A stretch of 64,000 nt of DNA from Lysobacteraceae bacterium CU05-9 (GTDB lineage Bacteria > Pseudomonadota > Gammaproteobacteria > Xanthomonadales > Xanthomonadaceae): the NCBI GenBank assembly GCA_007556525.1, contig SWJS01000002.1, positions 1 through 64,000 on the forward strand. The letters are read 5' to 3'. Made by a program: the position numbers and the translations under genes. The notes below the pieces were generated by a model. It saw nothing but the letters and a program-made list of their open reading frames with translations. It did not search any database and had not been told where the DNA came from. Below, in pieces: positions 52,564-60,010 of this stretch (position 1 is the stretch's first letter; the number at the start of each line of letters is the position of its first letter).

Positions 52564-53109
52564 ATGAAGACTCGCTGGATCATTGCCGCGCTTGCGGTTG
52601 CTGGTGTTGCGTTTGCCGCCACTTCCAAAGCCCAAGCCGCTGATCAAAGCACCGTTGGCAACGTCGATCTGAAACGCTATGCCGGACTCTGGTATGAGCA
52701 AGCGAATTTCCCGATGTTTTTTCAGCGCAAATGTGCGAAGAACACCACGGCCGAATACACCTTGCGCGAAGATGGCATGGTCACCGTCGTCAATAGCTGC
52801 GACACCAAGGAAGGCAAACGCATCCAATCGGAAGGCGTTGCACGCATGAAGGATAAGGATCCGTCAAAGCTCGAAGTTCGCTTCGCTCCGAAATGGTTGA
52901 GCGCACTGCCGTTCGTGTGGGGCGACTACTGGATCATTGATCTCGACCCTGATTACAAATGGTCGATCGTCGGTTCACCCTCGAAGAAATATCTCTGGAT
53001 TCTCACTCGTGACAAGCGCATTGACTGGGCAACCAAAGAACAACTGATCCAGCGCGCACGCAAGCATGGCTATGACGTCTCGCGCATCGTCGAGACGAAG
53101 CAAGACTAA
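52564..53109 (+). CDS. Lipocalin family protein (Blc-like), exported
   Basis: A 181-residue bacterial lipocalin. A signal peptide (about 1–25, ending SKAQA) precedes the GxW motif in DLKRYAGLWYEQANFPMFFQ, and the last strand block is IVGSPSKKYLWILTR. E. coli Blc is a lipoprotein, but no lipobox cysteine is seen here, so it is predicted to be soluble in the periplasm. Cys57 and Cys79 could form a disulphide. It overlaps the convergent gpx by 4 bases. Confidence 0.9.
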   Translation: MKTRWIIAALAVAGVAFAATSKAQAADQSTVGNVDLKRYAGLWYEQANFPMFFQRKCAKNTTAEYTLREDGMVTVVNSCDTKEGKRIQSEGVARMKDKDPSKLEVRFAPKWLSALPFVWGDYWIIDLDPDYKWSIVGSPSKKYLWILTRDKRIDWATKEQLIQRARKHGYDVSRIVETKQD

Positions 53110-53585
53110 AGCGCTTCCTCAATGTCGCCGGCAATCGCTGCCGGCGATGTCTGTGGCGCATAGCGGTCAAGCACTTTGCCATCGCGTCCAACCAGGAACT
53201 TGGTGAAATTCCATTTGATCGCTTCGGATCCGAGTAGACCTGGCGACTCCTTCTTCAGGAACACATAGAGCGGATCGGCGTCAGGGCCGTTGACGTCAAT
53301 CTTCGAAAACATATCGAACGTCACGCCATAAGTCAGCGAGCAAAATTCAACAATCGCCTCCTCGTCTCCAGGCTCCTGATTGCCGAATTGATCGCACGGG
53401 AAACCGAGTACTTCCAAACCTTGGTCGTGATACTTTTTGTAAAGTGCTTCCATGCCTTCGTATTGCGGCGTGAAACCGCACTTGCTCGCGACGTTGACGA
53501 TCAACAGAACCTTATCCTTGTAACCACTCATCGAGCGCGTGTTGCCTTCGATATCGGTCACATCGTAATCGTAGATTGAAGTCAT
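53106..53585 (-). CDS. Glutathione peroxidase family protein
   Basis: A 159-residue thioredoxin-fold peroxidase. The catalytic Cys is in NVASKCGFTPQYEG, Gln in GFPCDQFGNQEPG, and Trp in KWNFTKFLV. The cysteine in GFPCDQF is the usual resolving residue of thioredoxin-dependent members, so thioredoxin may be the reductant. ATG 53585 has AGGA seven bases upstream. Confidence 0.93.
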   Translation of the reverse strand: MTSIYDYDVTDIEGNTRSMSGYKDKVLLIVNVASKCGFTPQYEGMEALYKKYHDQGLEVLGFPCDQFGNQEPGDEEAIVEFCSLTYGVTFDMFSKIDVNGPDADPLYVFLKKESPGLLGSEAIKWNFTKFLVGRDGKVLDRYAPQTSPAAIAGDIEEAL

Positions 53586-53630
53586 CTCAGTTCCTGCCAA
53601 ACGTTGCCATGCAATCAGCTTAGCAAAGCA

Positions 53631-54209
53631 TCAGTGCGCTTTCTGTGCGGCACGTTGCGGCAACGCCATGATCAAGATGATGATCGCCACCAGCAGCACA
53701 CCGGTTGCCGTGTAACGGGACAACTCCAATCCGCCCTTTGCAACGGGTTTGTCGAGAAAGTCTCCAACCACCGCACCCAACGGACGCGTCAACACGAACG
53801 CCGCCCAAAACAACGCCGTGCGCGAAACACTTGTCATGTAATACAGCAACACCACCAGCAACAATGCTCCCCCAAAAATAGCCGCCGCACCCAGATACCC
53901 CAATCCTGCCGTATCCGCCATCCAGTCACCCAAAGCGGTGCCGAGCGTCTGCGAAAACATGATCGTGATCCAGTAAAACCACTCGGCTTTCGGTGTGCTA
54001 ATGGAGGCGACATCGATGCGACCCATGGAGCGGTGCCACACGAACAAACTTCCTAACAACAATGCCAACAACAATGTCGAGCCACCGGTGTAGCCAATGC
54101 CCAGCGATCTCGTTGCGTAATCGGCCATCGTCGTGCCGACTGTCGTCGACGCGATGATCGTCACCGCCGGCACTTTGATCATCGCTTCCTTGAGTTGTTC
54201 GTTCGACAT
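53631..54209 (-). CDS. COG4705-type multi-pass membrane protein
   Basis: A 192-residue inner-membrane protein with about six to seven hydrophobic segments. A conserved block (ASTTVGTTMADYATRSLGIGYTGG) recurs in variant form (FSQTLGTALGDWMADTAGLGY and LTRPLGAVVGDFLDKP), suggesting internal repeats each carrying a G-D pair. Function is unknown. The start is one of two adjacent ATGs; 54209 gives AGGA a seven-base spacing. Confidence 0.8.
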   Translation of the reverse strand: MSNEQLKEAMIKVPAVTIIASTTVGTTMADYATRSLGIGYTGGSTLLLALLLGSLFVWHRSMGRIDVASISTPKAEWFYWITIMFSQTLGTALGDWMADTAGLGYLGAAAIFGGALLLVVLLYYMTSVSRTALFWAAFVLTRPLGAVVGDFLDKPVAKGGLELSRYTATGVLLVAIIILIMALPQRAAQKAH

Positions 54210-54302
54210 CATTCCGTCCTGAGAATTTACGATGTCATTACGGCATGCACGATGTCGGGAAAATGTCCGACGGTTACGGTGAAAGCGTGTGGCGGTAGTT
54301 AA

Positions 54303-54761
54303 TTGCCGGACCCACTTGCAAGGCGGTGCGACAAGCCCGAACCCCTGAAGCAATATCTCGTTTGCATTTCGGTCGTCGATGATGCTCCGGCGAAGCAGGT
54401 CGTGTATGCGGCGACGGCGCTTTTTACGGTGACCGCGGCGTCCATGGAAGACAAGTACAAGTCGAACGTCTACCTGTCGAAATTGCATGATGAGACGCAG
54501 TCGGAAAGTCTCGGCGATCTGCGTGCACTGCCGGATCGAAAGGGCAAAAATGTCGCTGCCCAATTCAAACGTTACGCACGCAAGTACCGCAACGACGATT
54601 TCCCGATTTGCTATGTGACGCTACGTAAGGAAAAAATCCTTGCCTGGCGAAATGAAGTCGAGGCGAAAACGCCGTGGCAAAGTTACGACTTCAAATCATT
54701 GCAACATTGGCGCCCAACCGTCGGATCCTATCTCACCGTCGAAGCCTGGCCGGATAAGTAA
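54303..54761 (+). CDS. Unrecognised protein of up to 152 residues
   Basis: I do not recognise this gene. It is basic and soluble-looking, with a hydrophobic strand pattern near the start (QYLVCISVVDD, VVYAATALFTVTAAS) and FPICYVTLRKEKILAW and YLTVEAWPDK toward the end. The only possible early start is TTG 54303, directly after a TAA, with no clear ribosome binding site; the first ATG is codon 48. It may be a small cytoplasmic protein, or one whose 5' end has been damaged. Confidence 0.5.
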   Translation: MPDPLARRCDKPEPLKQYLVCISVVDDAPAKQVVYAATALFTVTAASMEDKYKSNVYLSKLHDETQSESLGDLRALPDRKGKNVAAQFKRYARKYRNDDFPICYVTLRKEKILAWRNEVEAKTPWQSYDFKSLQHWRPTVGSYLTVEAWPDK

Positions 54762-54787
54762 GCCAAGAAATAAGTTCATTTTTTTGA

Positions 54788-54805
54788 TATGTCAGTTATG
54801 ACATA
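54788..54805 (+). promoter_or_regulatory. Perfect inverted-repeat operator upstream of the HTH remnant
   Basis: TATGTCA-GTTA-TGACATA is a perfect 7-bp inverted repeat with a 4-base spacer, ending nine bases before the ATG. Such sites are typical autoregulatory operators of XRE-type antitoxins. The downstream gene, however, no longer encodes an intact HTH. Confidence 0.6.
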
Positions 54806-54814
54806 CTTCAATCT

Positions 54815-55027
54815 ATGGCTATGCAAAAACACAAACGTGAACGTCTCGAATCCCGCGGCTGGAAAGTTGGCACGGTTGATGAGTTTCTGGATCTCACGTC
54901 CGAAGAGTCCCGCGTGGCGAAGATGGAGAGCGCAGATACCTCTGTCTCTCTCGATCTCCTGATTCGCTCCCTCCTCGCCCTGGGTGTGACTAATCGACAA
55001 GTCGCTGCTGTGCTGGCGAATGCTTGA
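54815..55027 (+). pseudogene. XRE-type regulator (antitoxin-like) with the HTH core deleted
   Basis: The 70 residues look like the two ends of a known XRE regulator family joined together. The start (RERLESRGWKVGTVDEFLDLTSEE) and the end (SRVAKMESADTSVSLDLLIRSLLALGV) are both typical. About 35 residues between them, covering the helices that include the LTQxxLA motif and recognition helix, are missing in frame. DNA binding should be lost. A partner toxin gene is not present. Start ATG 54815; it ends 23 bases before lexA. Confidence 0.65.
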
Positions 55028-55042
55028 CAATTGATGCGTAAG

Positions 55043-55058
55043 GTGTCCAAATGGACAC
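55043..55058 (+). promoter_or_regulatory. Probable LexA operator overlapping the lexA start
   Basis: GTGTCC-AAAT-GGACAC is a perfect 6-4-6 palindrome. Its layout matches the GTAC-N4-GTGC-type box bound by LexA2 proteins in pseudomonads and xanthomonads, with changed half-site bases. It overlaps ATG 55051 and probably controls lexA–imuA by autorepression. A TTGACA lies at 55024–55029. Confidence 0.6.
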
Positions 55059-55722
55059 TATGAGCAAAAAATGGCAACCTTCATTCGACCCCGACGGACT
55101 TACGGCGAGACAGCTGGAGGTGTTGGGCTTTATCCGGGACTTCATCACGCAGAACAGTTTCGCGCCGACTGAGCGGGAGATTGCGGAGGCGTTCGGTTTA
55201 GCGAGCAAGACCGGGCCTCGCAAGCATTTGCAGGCGCTGGAAGCTGCGGGAGCGATCAGCATTCAGGAAGGACGCGCGCGATCGATCACGCTGAACGAGT
55301 CGCCGCGGACGCGCCGTTCACGCACGCACCTGAGTCTGCCTGTACTCGGCCAAGTCGCCGCGGGGCTGCCGATTGGCGCCGACATCGGGCTCCTGGTGCC
55401 GGAGGATGCGGAGGTGTTGGAGTTGGGGAAAGAGTTTTTTGCGACACGTCCCGATTACCTGCTGCGCGTGAAAGGTGATTCGATGCGCGATGCCGGCATC
55501 CTGAATGGCGATCTGGTGGCGATTGCGCGGGCGGAAGATGCGCGGAATGGCCAAATTGTGGTCGCGCGGATTGATGGCGAAATCACCATCAAGAAGTTGC
55601 GCAAATCCCGTGACGGCATTTCCCTGATCCCACGCAACCCGGACTACGAGGTGATCGAGGTCGGAAGTGATTCGGAGTTTGCGGTTGAGGGGATTTTTTG
55701 TGGGTTGGTGAGGAGAGGCTGA
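55051..55722 (+). CDS. lexA: LexA repressor (LexA2-like)
   Basis: A 223-residue SOS repressor. The winged HTH occupies about 17–75, with an unusual recognition region (EIAEAFGLASKTGPRKHLQAL instead of the common SPNAAEEHLKAL form). The self-cleavage site is Ala104-Gly105 and the catalytic dyad is Ser144 (VKGDSM) and Lys181 (EITIKKL), all at the expected spacing. ATG 55051 has AAGG seven bases upstream; ATG 55060 is possible. Linkage to imuA marks it as the mutasome-type LexA2. Confidence 0.93.
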   Translation: MDTMSKKWQPSFDPDGLTARQLEVLGFIRDFITQNSFAPTEREIAEAFGLASKTGPRKHLQALEAAGAISIQEGRARSITLNESPRTRRSRTHLSLPVLGQVAAGLPIGADIGLLVPEDAEVLELGKEFFATRPDYLLRVKGDSMRDAGILNGDLVAIARAEDARNGQIVVARIDGEITIKKLRKSRDGISLIPRNPDYEVIEVGSDSEFAVEGIFCGLVRRG

Positions 55723-56399
55723 TGGCTGCGTTGAGTTTGGTGCAGGCGGATCCGCTGGAGGAGCTGATTGACGGGCAGCAAGTGTGGCGCGGTCAATCGG
55801 CGAAGCATGGCTTCCATGAAGGTGCGGCGGCGCCTTTGCAGCCGACAGGTTTCGATGCCTTGGATCATGTGCTGCCGACCGGTGGTTGGCCCGATGCTTC
55901 CGTGACCGAATTGCTCCTCAGTTCCGATGGCATTGGCGAGTTGCAATTGCTGTGGCCAACCTTGCGTCGTTTGTCACATGCGTCGGATGCTTCGATGCGT
56001 CCTGTCGTGTTGATCGCCCCACCCTACATTCCGTATGCGCCGGCTTGGGCGAAGGCGGACATTGATCTCGAGAACTTGCACGTCGTGCACGCCACCACGG
56101 ATGCGGATGCGTTGTGGGCAGCGGAACAGTGTTTGCGTTCGGGCGCGTGTTCGGCAGTTTTGTGCTGGCCTATGAAGGCGGATGACCGTGCTATGCGACG
56201 TCTGCAAGTTGCGGCGCAAACAGGACAGTCGCTTGGGTTCGTGTTTCGCGATCAGCGTGAAGCGCGCAATCCCTCGCCGGCTGCATTGCGATTGCAGTTA
56301 AGCGTGCCGGAGTTTGGCGAAACGGGCGAAACTTCGATCAAAGTGTTGAAGTGTCGCGGCGGTGTGGCACCGAATCAAAGCGTGAGTTTATTCGCGTAA
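55722..56399 (+). CDS. imuA: ImuA (SulA-like translesion synthesis accessory protein)
   Basis: A 225-residue RecA-like-fold protein of the ImuA family, recognised by GFDALDHVLPTGGWPDASVTELLLSSDGIGELQLLWPTL. In other bacteria ImuA works with ImuB and DnaE2 in damage-induced mutagenesis. Here neither follows: the next gene is convergent and overlaps by 12 bases. ATG 55722 overlaps the lexA stop (TGATG) and has AGGAG six bases upstream. Confidence 0.9.
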   Translation: MAALSLVQADPLEELIDGQQVWRGQSAKHGFHEGAAAPLQPTGFDALDHVLPTGGWPDASVTELLLSSDGIGELQLLWPTLRRLSHASDASMRPVVLIAPPYIPYAPAWAKADIDLENLHVVHATTDADALWAAEQCLRSGACSAVLCWPMKADDRAMRRLQVAAQTGQSLGFVFRDQREARNPSPAALRLQLSVPEFGETGETSIKVLKCRGGVAPNQSVSLFA

Positions 56400-57227
56400 A
56401 AGCCGTTCGATTCCATCAAGCACGAGTAGCGCAATCACCGGACCGAGAAACGCGAGGCACCACATCAATTTGGGATTCACGCAATATGCCGCAATTCCCA
56501 GCGCGGCGTATGAGTTATTCAAACCGCGGATCAACACAGGTGCGCGAAGTGATCCGCTCACTGCATACGCGAGCGCGCACAGAACACCCATCAACCCAAT
56601 CATGTAAAGCTGCAGGTCCTGCCCTTCACCACCGTGCATCTGCATGAAGAAATAGGCAGAGCCCAGCGTGGCGATGATGAGAGGAATCCACTGCGGTAAC
56701 GCGGGCACGGTCCGCGCGATGGAATCCCGTAACGACCGGAACAGCAAACCGCGGCAAAGGAACTCCTCACCGACTGGTGCACCGACCGTGATCGCGAGCA
56801 TGACCGCGACATCAACCCAAGGCGACTTCCCGATTCCGAGACTGTCGCGAACTTGGTTGGAGGCGTCGACGGCGCCGGAGGTCATTTTTTCAAAAACAAC
56901 CACCGCCACTTCATACAACACGAATCCACCAATCGCTAGCAGCACCCCGTAACGGATTGGCCATTGCGCTAAACCGAATGCGGCGCGCGATGGCCAGCGA
57001 CGGTCGACCAGCGCAACGCCGATCACCGAGAATGCAACGAATGATGCGAACTTCAGAAGCTCCAGCCAGGAGCCGTATTTCCCGAGAAAACCCGAGATGT
57101 CATCGCCACCGAGCACCGTACTGAGCCAGGTCGGGAAACTGGACGCGAGCAACATTGCCGCGACTGCCGCCAGCACATGCAACCAATTCCATGAGCCGAC
57201 GGGCAGACGCAATTTCATCATCGGCAT
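56388..57227 (-). CDS. CPBP family intramembrane protein with altered motif 3
   Basis: A 279-residue protein with about seven membrane segments, of the CPBP (Rce1-like) glutamic protease family. Motif 1 is EEFLCR (Glu154-Glu155-x3-Arg159) and motif 2 is FMQMH (Phe194–His198). In motif 3 the usual His is Arg234 (IRGLNN), with Asn238 retained, so catalysis may be changed or lost. Substrates are unknown. The start (ATG 57227, or ATGs two and three codons later) overlaps the end of the next gene. Confidence 0.85.
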   Translation of the reverse strand: MPMMKLRLPVGSWNWLHVLAAVAAMLLASSFPTWLSTVLGGDDISGFLGKYGSWLELLKFASFVAFSVIGVALVDRRWPSRAAFGLAQWPIRYGVLLAIGGFVLYEVAVVVFEKMTSGAVDASNQVRDSLGIGKSPWVDVAVMLAITVGAPVGEEFLCRGLLFRSLRDSIARTVPALPQWIPLIIATLGSAYFFMQMHGGEGQDLQLYMIGLMGVLCALAYAVSGSLRAPVLIRGLNNSYAALGIAAYCVNPKLMWCLAFLGPVIALLVLDGIERLLRE

Positions 57228-57583
57228 TTAGTGATTTGAGCGTCGGGCTTCTTCGAGAGTTCCTCGAAACCCAACGAAGCTGCCTTCGCCAAATCGTTCG
57301 ATGGAATTTCCGCAATCGCGATGCGACCATCGCCGCCACCGCACACTGCAGGACGCATCATGCCATCGGTGCCGCAAGATTCACTTGCGACTTTGATGCC
57401 GGCTTTGCGAAGCGGATCCGTCACAGACGTCAGCGTGATGCTTGACGGTTCGCATTGCACGGTGCCGAAGAATTTATAAACTTGCACATTCGGCGCATTG
57501 GGTTGCACACCACTCGGTGCGACGACCACATTGCAGCCGGACAGGCCTACTGCAACGATGATGGCGGCGGTGAAAATTTTCAC
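57218..57583 (-). CDS. Hypothetical lipoprotein
   Basis: A 121-residue protein with a lipoprotein signal (IIVAVGLSGCNVVV, Cys17 as the lipidation site). The mature part begins with a Pro/Val-rich linker and contains four further cysteines (near residues 44, 70, 81 and 120), which suits disulphides in the periplasm. I do not recognise a domain. It lies between two other envelope-related genes, 6 bases after the upstream lipoprotein. Confidence 0.7.
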   Translation of the reverse strand: MKIFTAAIIVAVGLSGCNVVVAPSGVQPNAPNVQVYKFFGTVQCEPSSITLTSVTDPLRKAGIKVASESCGTDGMMRPAVCGGGDGRIAIAEIPSNDLAKAASLGFEELSKKPDAQITKCR

Positions 57584-57589
57584 GATCGA

Positions 57590-58141
57590 TTACTTCGTGT
57601 TTTTACCGTCAAAAACTTTCTCACCACCCACCGAATACATGCCTTCGCCTTGATGCTCGATCCATTCCTGATCACCATCGACGAAGCGGATGCCCGAACC
57701 GGAGACGGCTTGCTTCAACTTTTTCGTGCTGCCATCCGGAAGCGTCAACGTCACCATTTCATCGCTGGTGTAAACCGCGGTGACTTCCTTTCCATCCGCT
57801 GCCTTGAAGGTGCCGCGGCCGGTTTCAGCCACAGTGCCATCTGCAAGAGTCGGTTCGGTCGCAGCAGCAGTCGTCCCCGCGGCCGCAGCAGCAGGAGCTG
57901 CATCAACACCAGGGCAATTTGCGGCCTTCAATTGTTCACCGAGCTTCGCTTGTTGTTCCTTGACCTTCGCGAGCAGACTCTTGTTCTGATCGGTCGGATT
58001 TGCGGCAACGTCGGCTTCAACCTTCGCAATGTTGGCGGCGTTCTGATCGTATGCCTTCTTGCCCATTTCGCAAACCTTTTCCTGCGAGCACGCGCTCAAT
58101 GCAAGAACAACCGTCGCGGCGGTGATCAACTTGATATTCAT
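57590..58141 (-). CDS. Lipoprotein with a C-terminal MliC-like domain
   Basis: A 183-residue lipoprotein (lipobox LSAC, lipidated Cys19). Residues about 25–75 are helical and probably coiled coil, then a linker of Ala/Thr/Pro (about 77–97). The C-terminal 80 residues follow the MliC lysozyme-inhibitor pattern: VTAVYTSDEMVTLTLPDGSTKKL and AVSGSGIRFVDGDQEWIEHQ. A role in resisting lysozyme is an inference from that resemblance. GGAG precedes the ATG by 10 bases. Confidence 0.75.
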   Translation of the reverse strand: MNIKLITAATVVLALSACSQEKVCEMGKKAYDQNAANIAKVEADVAANPTDQNKSLLAKVKEQQAKLGEQLKAANCPGVDAAPAAAAAGTTAAATEPTLADGTVAETGRGTFKAADGKEVTAVYTSDEMVTLTLPDGSTKKLKQAVSGSGIRFVDGDQEWIEHQGEGMYSVGGEKVFDGKNTK

Positions 58142-58210
58142 GTCCAAAAAACTCCTCGGTGATTTCCTGAAATTTTGCATCTAGATTGTGGCAGCCGTGT
58201 TAAGTCTGCG

Positions 58211-58750
58211 TTACCCCGCCGCCATCGGTGCGCTCAACGACTTCGCGTAATGGCCGGAGGGGTCGAAGCAGCAGACGCGTTTTTTGCCGCCGCCCAACAT
58301 GTTGATCGCATCGTTGATTCGCTTGACGCGCGTGGCTGCCTGCTTGCCCGACACGATCCAATGAATCCAATCAACGCGTGCGAGTGTGGTCGTTGCGTTC
58401 CAAGTTTCGGTTGCGACTTTGTCGGCTTTCAACGCCTTCGAAAAATCCGCCGGCAACTTCGGCTCCGGCTCTTTGATCGACTTCAACATGACTTCAACTT
58501 GCGTGGTGTCTTAGTCCAGCGCGGTCAGCAATTTGTGATCGACGGGGATCCAATGACTTAAGTTGCCATCGGGTTCGAGTGTTTGGCGGAAAGGGATATC
58601 GTTGATCATCCCTTCGACGGTCGTGCGGCCGCGGCGTGGAAGTTGATCGCTGATTTTTTTCGGTAGTACAACGAACGCCCATGGCTTCCGCTTTTCGTAA
58701 TCGACGGGATGTTGCAGCTTCGCTTTGAATGTGAGTTCGGACTTGCTCAT
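58211..58750 (-). pseudogene. DUF1905–YdeI/OmpD-associated protein split by an in-frame TAA
   Basis: The first 79 residues (from ATG 58750) form a DUF1905 domain (LTFKAKLQHPVDYEKRKPWAFVVLPKK…VEGMINDIPFRQTLEPDG). A TAA at 58511–58513 then interrupts the frame. Translation of the same frame continues without shift into DTTQVEVMLKSIKEPEPKLP and a YdeI-type C-terminal domain ending with the family block WIHWIVSGKQAATRVKRINDAI. These two domains are normally one protein, so this looks like a single nonsense mutation. A restart at ATG 58489 would give a 92-residue fragment. It overlaps the upstream VOC gene by ATGA. Confidence 0.8.
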
Positions 58751-59133
58751 TCGTGCTCGAGCCCTTTGCCGATCCGGAAAATATGTCCATCCGGATGCCG
58801 CACATGCATCTCGCGCACGCACCATGGCTCGTCGACCGGACCCCACGTCACTTCGATGCCATTCGCTTTGCACGTCTCGTAGATGGCGTCAACATCATCG
58901 ACCCAGATCGACATCCACACGCCGACTTCTTCCTGGAAACCACCACCATCGGTTTGCTTGTGCCCCTGTCCATCGACGCACATAAAAATCTCACACTCCC
59001 CCGACCCCACCGCACCAAACGTCGGCGGCTCACCCCAATCCCAAAGCTTGCGCCAACCGAGCGCCTCGAACCATTTGAAGCTGCGCTCCATATCCGACAC
59101 GTTGAGAATTGGCGTAATGGCTTTCGCGTACAT
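58747..59133 (-). CDS. VOC family protein (glyoxalase superfamily)
   Basis: A 128-residue protein: AITPILNVSDMERSFKWFEALGW opens the first repeat and VWMSIWVDDVDAIYETCKANGIEV the second, ending MHVRHPDGHIFRIGKG with the usual C-terminal metal Glu replaced by Arg in FRIG. The substrate is unknown; such proteins are often drug-binding or dioxygenase-like. It is coupled to the damaged DUF1905 gene. Confidence 0.87.
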   Translation of the reverse strand: MYAKAITPILNVSDMERSFKWFEALGWRKLWDWGEPPTFGAVGSGECEIFMCVDGQGHKQTDGGGFQEEVGVWMSIWVDDVDAIYETCKANGIEVTWGPVDEPWCVREMHVRHPDGHIFRIGKGLEHE

Positions 59134-59167
59134 GAGTCAAAAACTCCGTCTTTTCGCCCATCATAAC

Positions 59168-59767
59168 TTATGGTGTTGCAGGCATTTCCCGATAGAAGGC
59201 TCGAGTTGCCAGCGCAAGTAGTTCGCGATCTTCCGGTGTGTCGCCATATGCGTAGATCTCATCGAAGCTCGACAAGTCGTAACGCTCGCGAACTTGTTTC
59301 GCCTTCTCACCTAGCACGCATTGTTTACCGTCATAGTTGCCGGTCATGCGCCCGTCCTTACGCTCTAACTTTGAGCAGATCAATTCCAGATTGTGCCTTT
59401 CTGCCCACGGACGAAGGTAAACATCCAATCCACCGGAGACCACGACAATCGTATCGCTTCGATCCCGATGCCATTGAATCCGTTGCATTGCTTCAGGTCG
59501 TAAGCATTGTTCAAGGTAGGTCGCTGCGAACTGCTTACCATGTTGCTGCAGCTTGTCTGCTGCAACGCCGCTGTATGCAACACGCACTAACGCTTTTCGG
59601 ATGGTCGTGCCCGAGACCCAACCAAGCTTGTATCCGATCACGAGCGGAAACAACAGAGGGTATCCAAACAAAAACCGCAGCGGGGAAGTTGATTGCCTGA
59701 CGAACGCCGGCATCGTCTCATGCGTCGTGATCGTGCCATCGAAATCAAAGAGTGCTAGGCTCGGCAT
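59168..59767 (-). CDS. HAD superfamily IB hydrolase
   Basis: A 199-residue HAD-IB phosphatase. Motif 1 is ALFDFDGTIT (nucleophile Asp8), motif 2 VVVSGG, and motif 4 YAYGDTPEDREL. A helical cap with a hydrophobic patch (LRFLFGYPLLFPLVIGYKLGW) resembles PgpC-type lipid phosphatases and SerB relatives; a lipid phosphate substrate is plausible but unproven. It is 34 bases upstream of the VOC gene. Confidence 0.87.
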   Translation of the reverse strand: MPSLALFDFDGTITTHETMPAFVRQSTSPLRFLFGYPLLFPLVIGYKLGWVSGTTIRKALVRVAYSGVAADKLQQHGKQFAATYLEQCLRPEAMQRIQWHRDRSDTIVVVSGGLDVYLRPWAERHNLELICSKLERKDGRMTGNYDGKQCVLGEKAKQVRERYDLSSFDEIYAYGDTPEDRELLALATRAFYREMPATP

Positions 59768-59783
59768 ATGTGAGGTATCGGAA

Positions 59784-59966
59784 CTAGCGTGAATAGTCAG
59801 CGGCTAACAACTGAGCGGCAGCTTCCCGCGCATCAGCATATGGAACGACGATCTCGGTTCCGACTTCTATTTGTCTTACGCGCTGCTCGCATTCAATAAC
59901 CCAGCCGCGCTCAAGCTTTGACGCAACAGAGTCTTGAACCTCGCCGATTGTTTTCTCATCGTCCAT
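59784..59966 (-). CDS. Small hypothetical protein (60 residues)
   Basis: A 60-residue acidic protein starting MDDEKTIGEVQDSVASKLERGWVIECEQRV. No domain is recognised. It lies on the same strand 16 bases upstream of the HAD gene, which favours a real gene, but the ribosome binding site is weak. Confidence 0.4.
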   Translation of the reverse strand: MDDEKTIGEVQDSVASKLERGWVIECEQRVRQIEVGTEIVVPYADAREAAAQLLAADYSR

Positions 59967-60010
59967 CCCAAAATCTTAGCCGATATGACCTAATTAGAAG
60001 CACGTTTTGT

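Noticed and set aside
52564-53109. Lipocalin as an outer-membrane lipoprotein like E. coli Blc
   Set aside because: No lipobox cysteine follows the signal peptide, so a soluble periplasmic form is more likely.
58494-58805. Separate 103-codon gene overlapping the DUF1905 region in another frame
   Set aside because: Its product is Arg/Thr/Pro-rich and lacks domains; the alternative frame encodes recognisable DUF1905.
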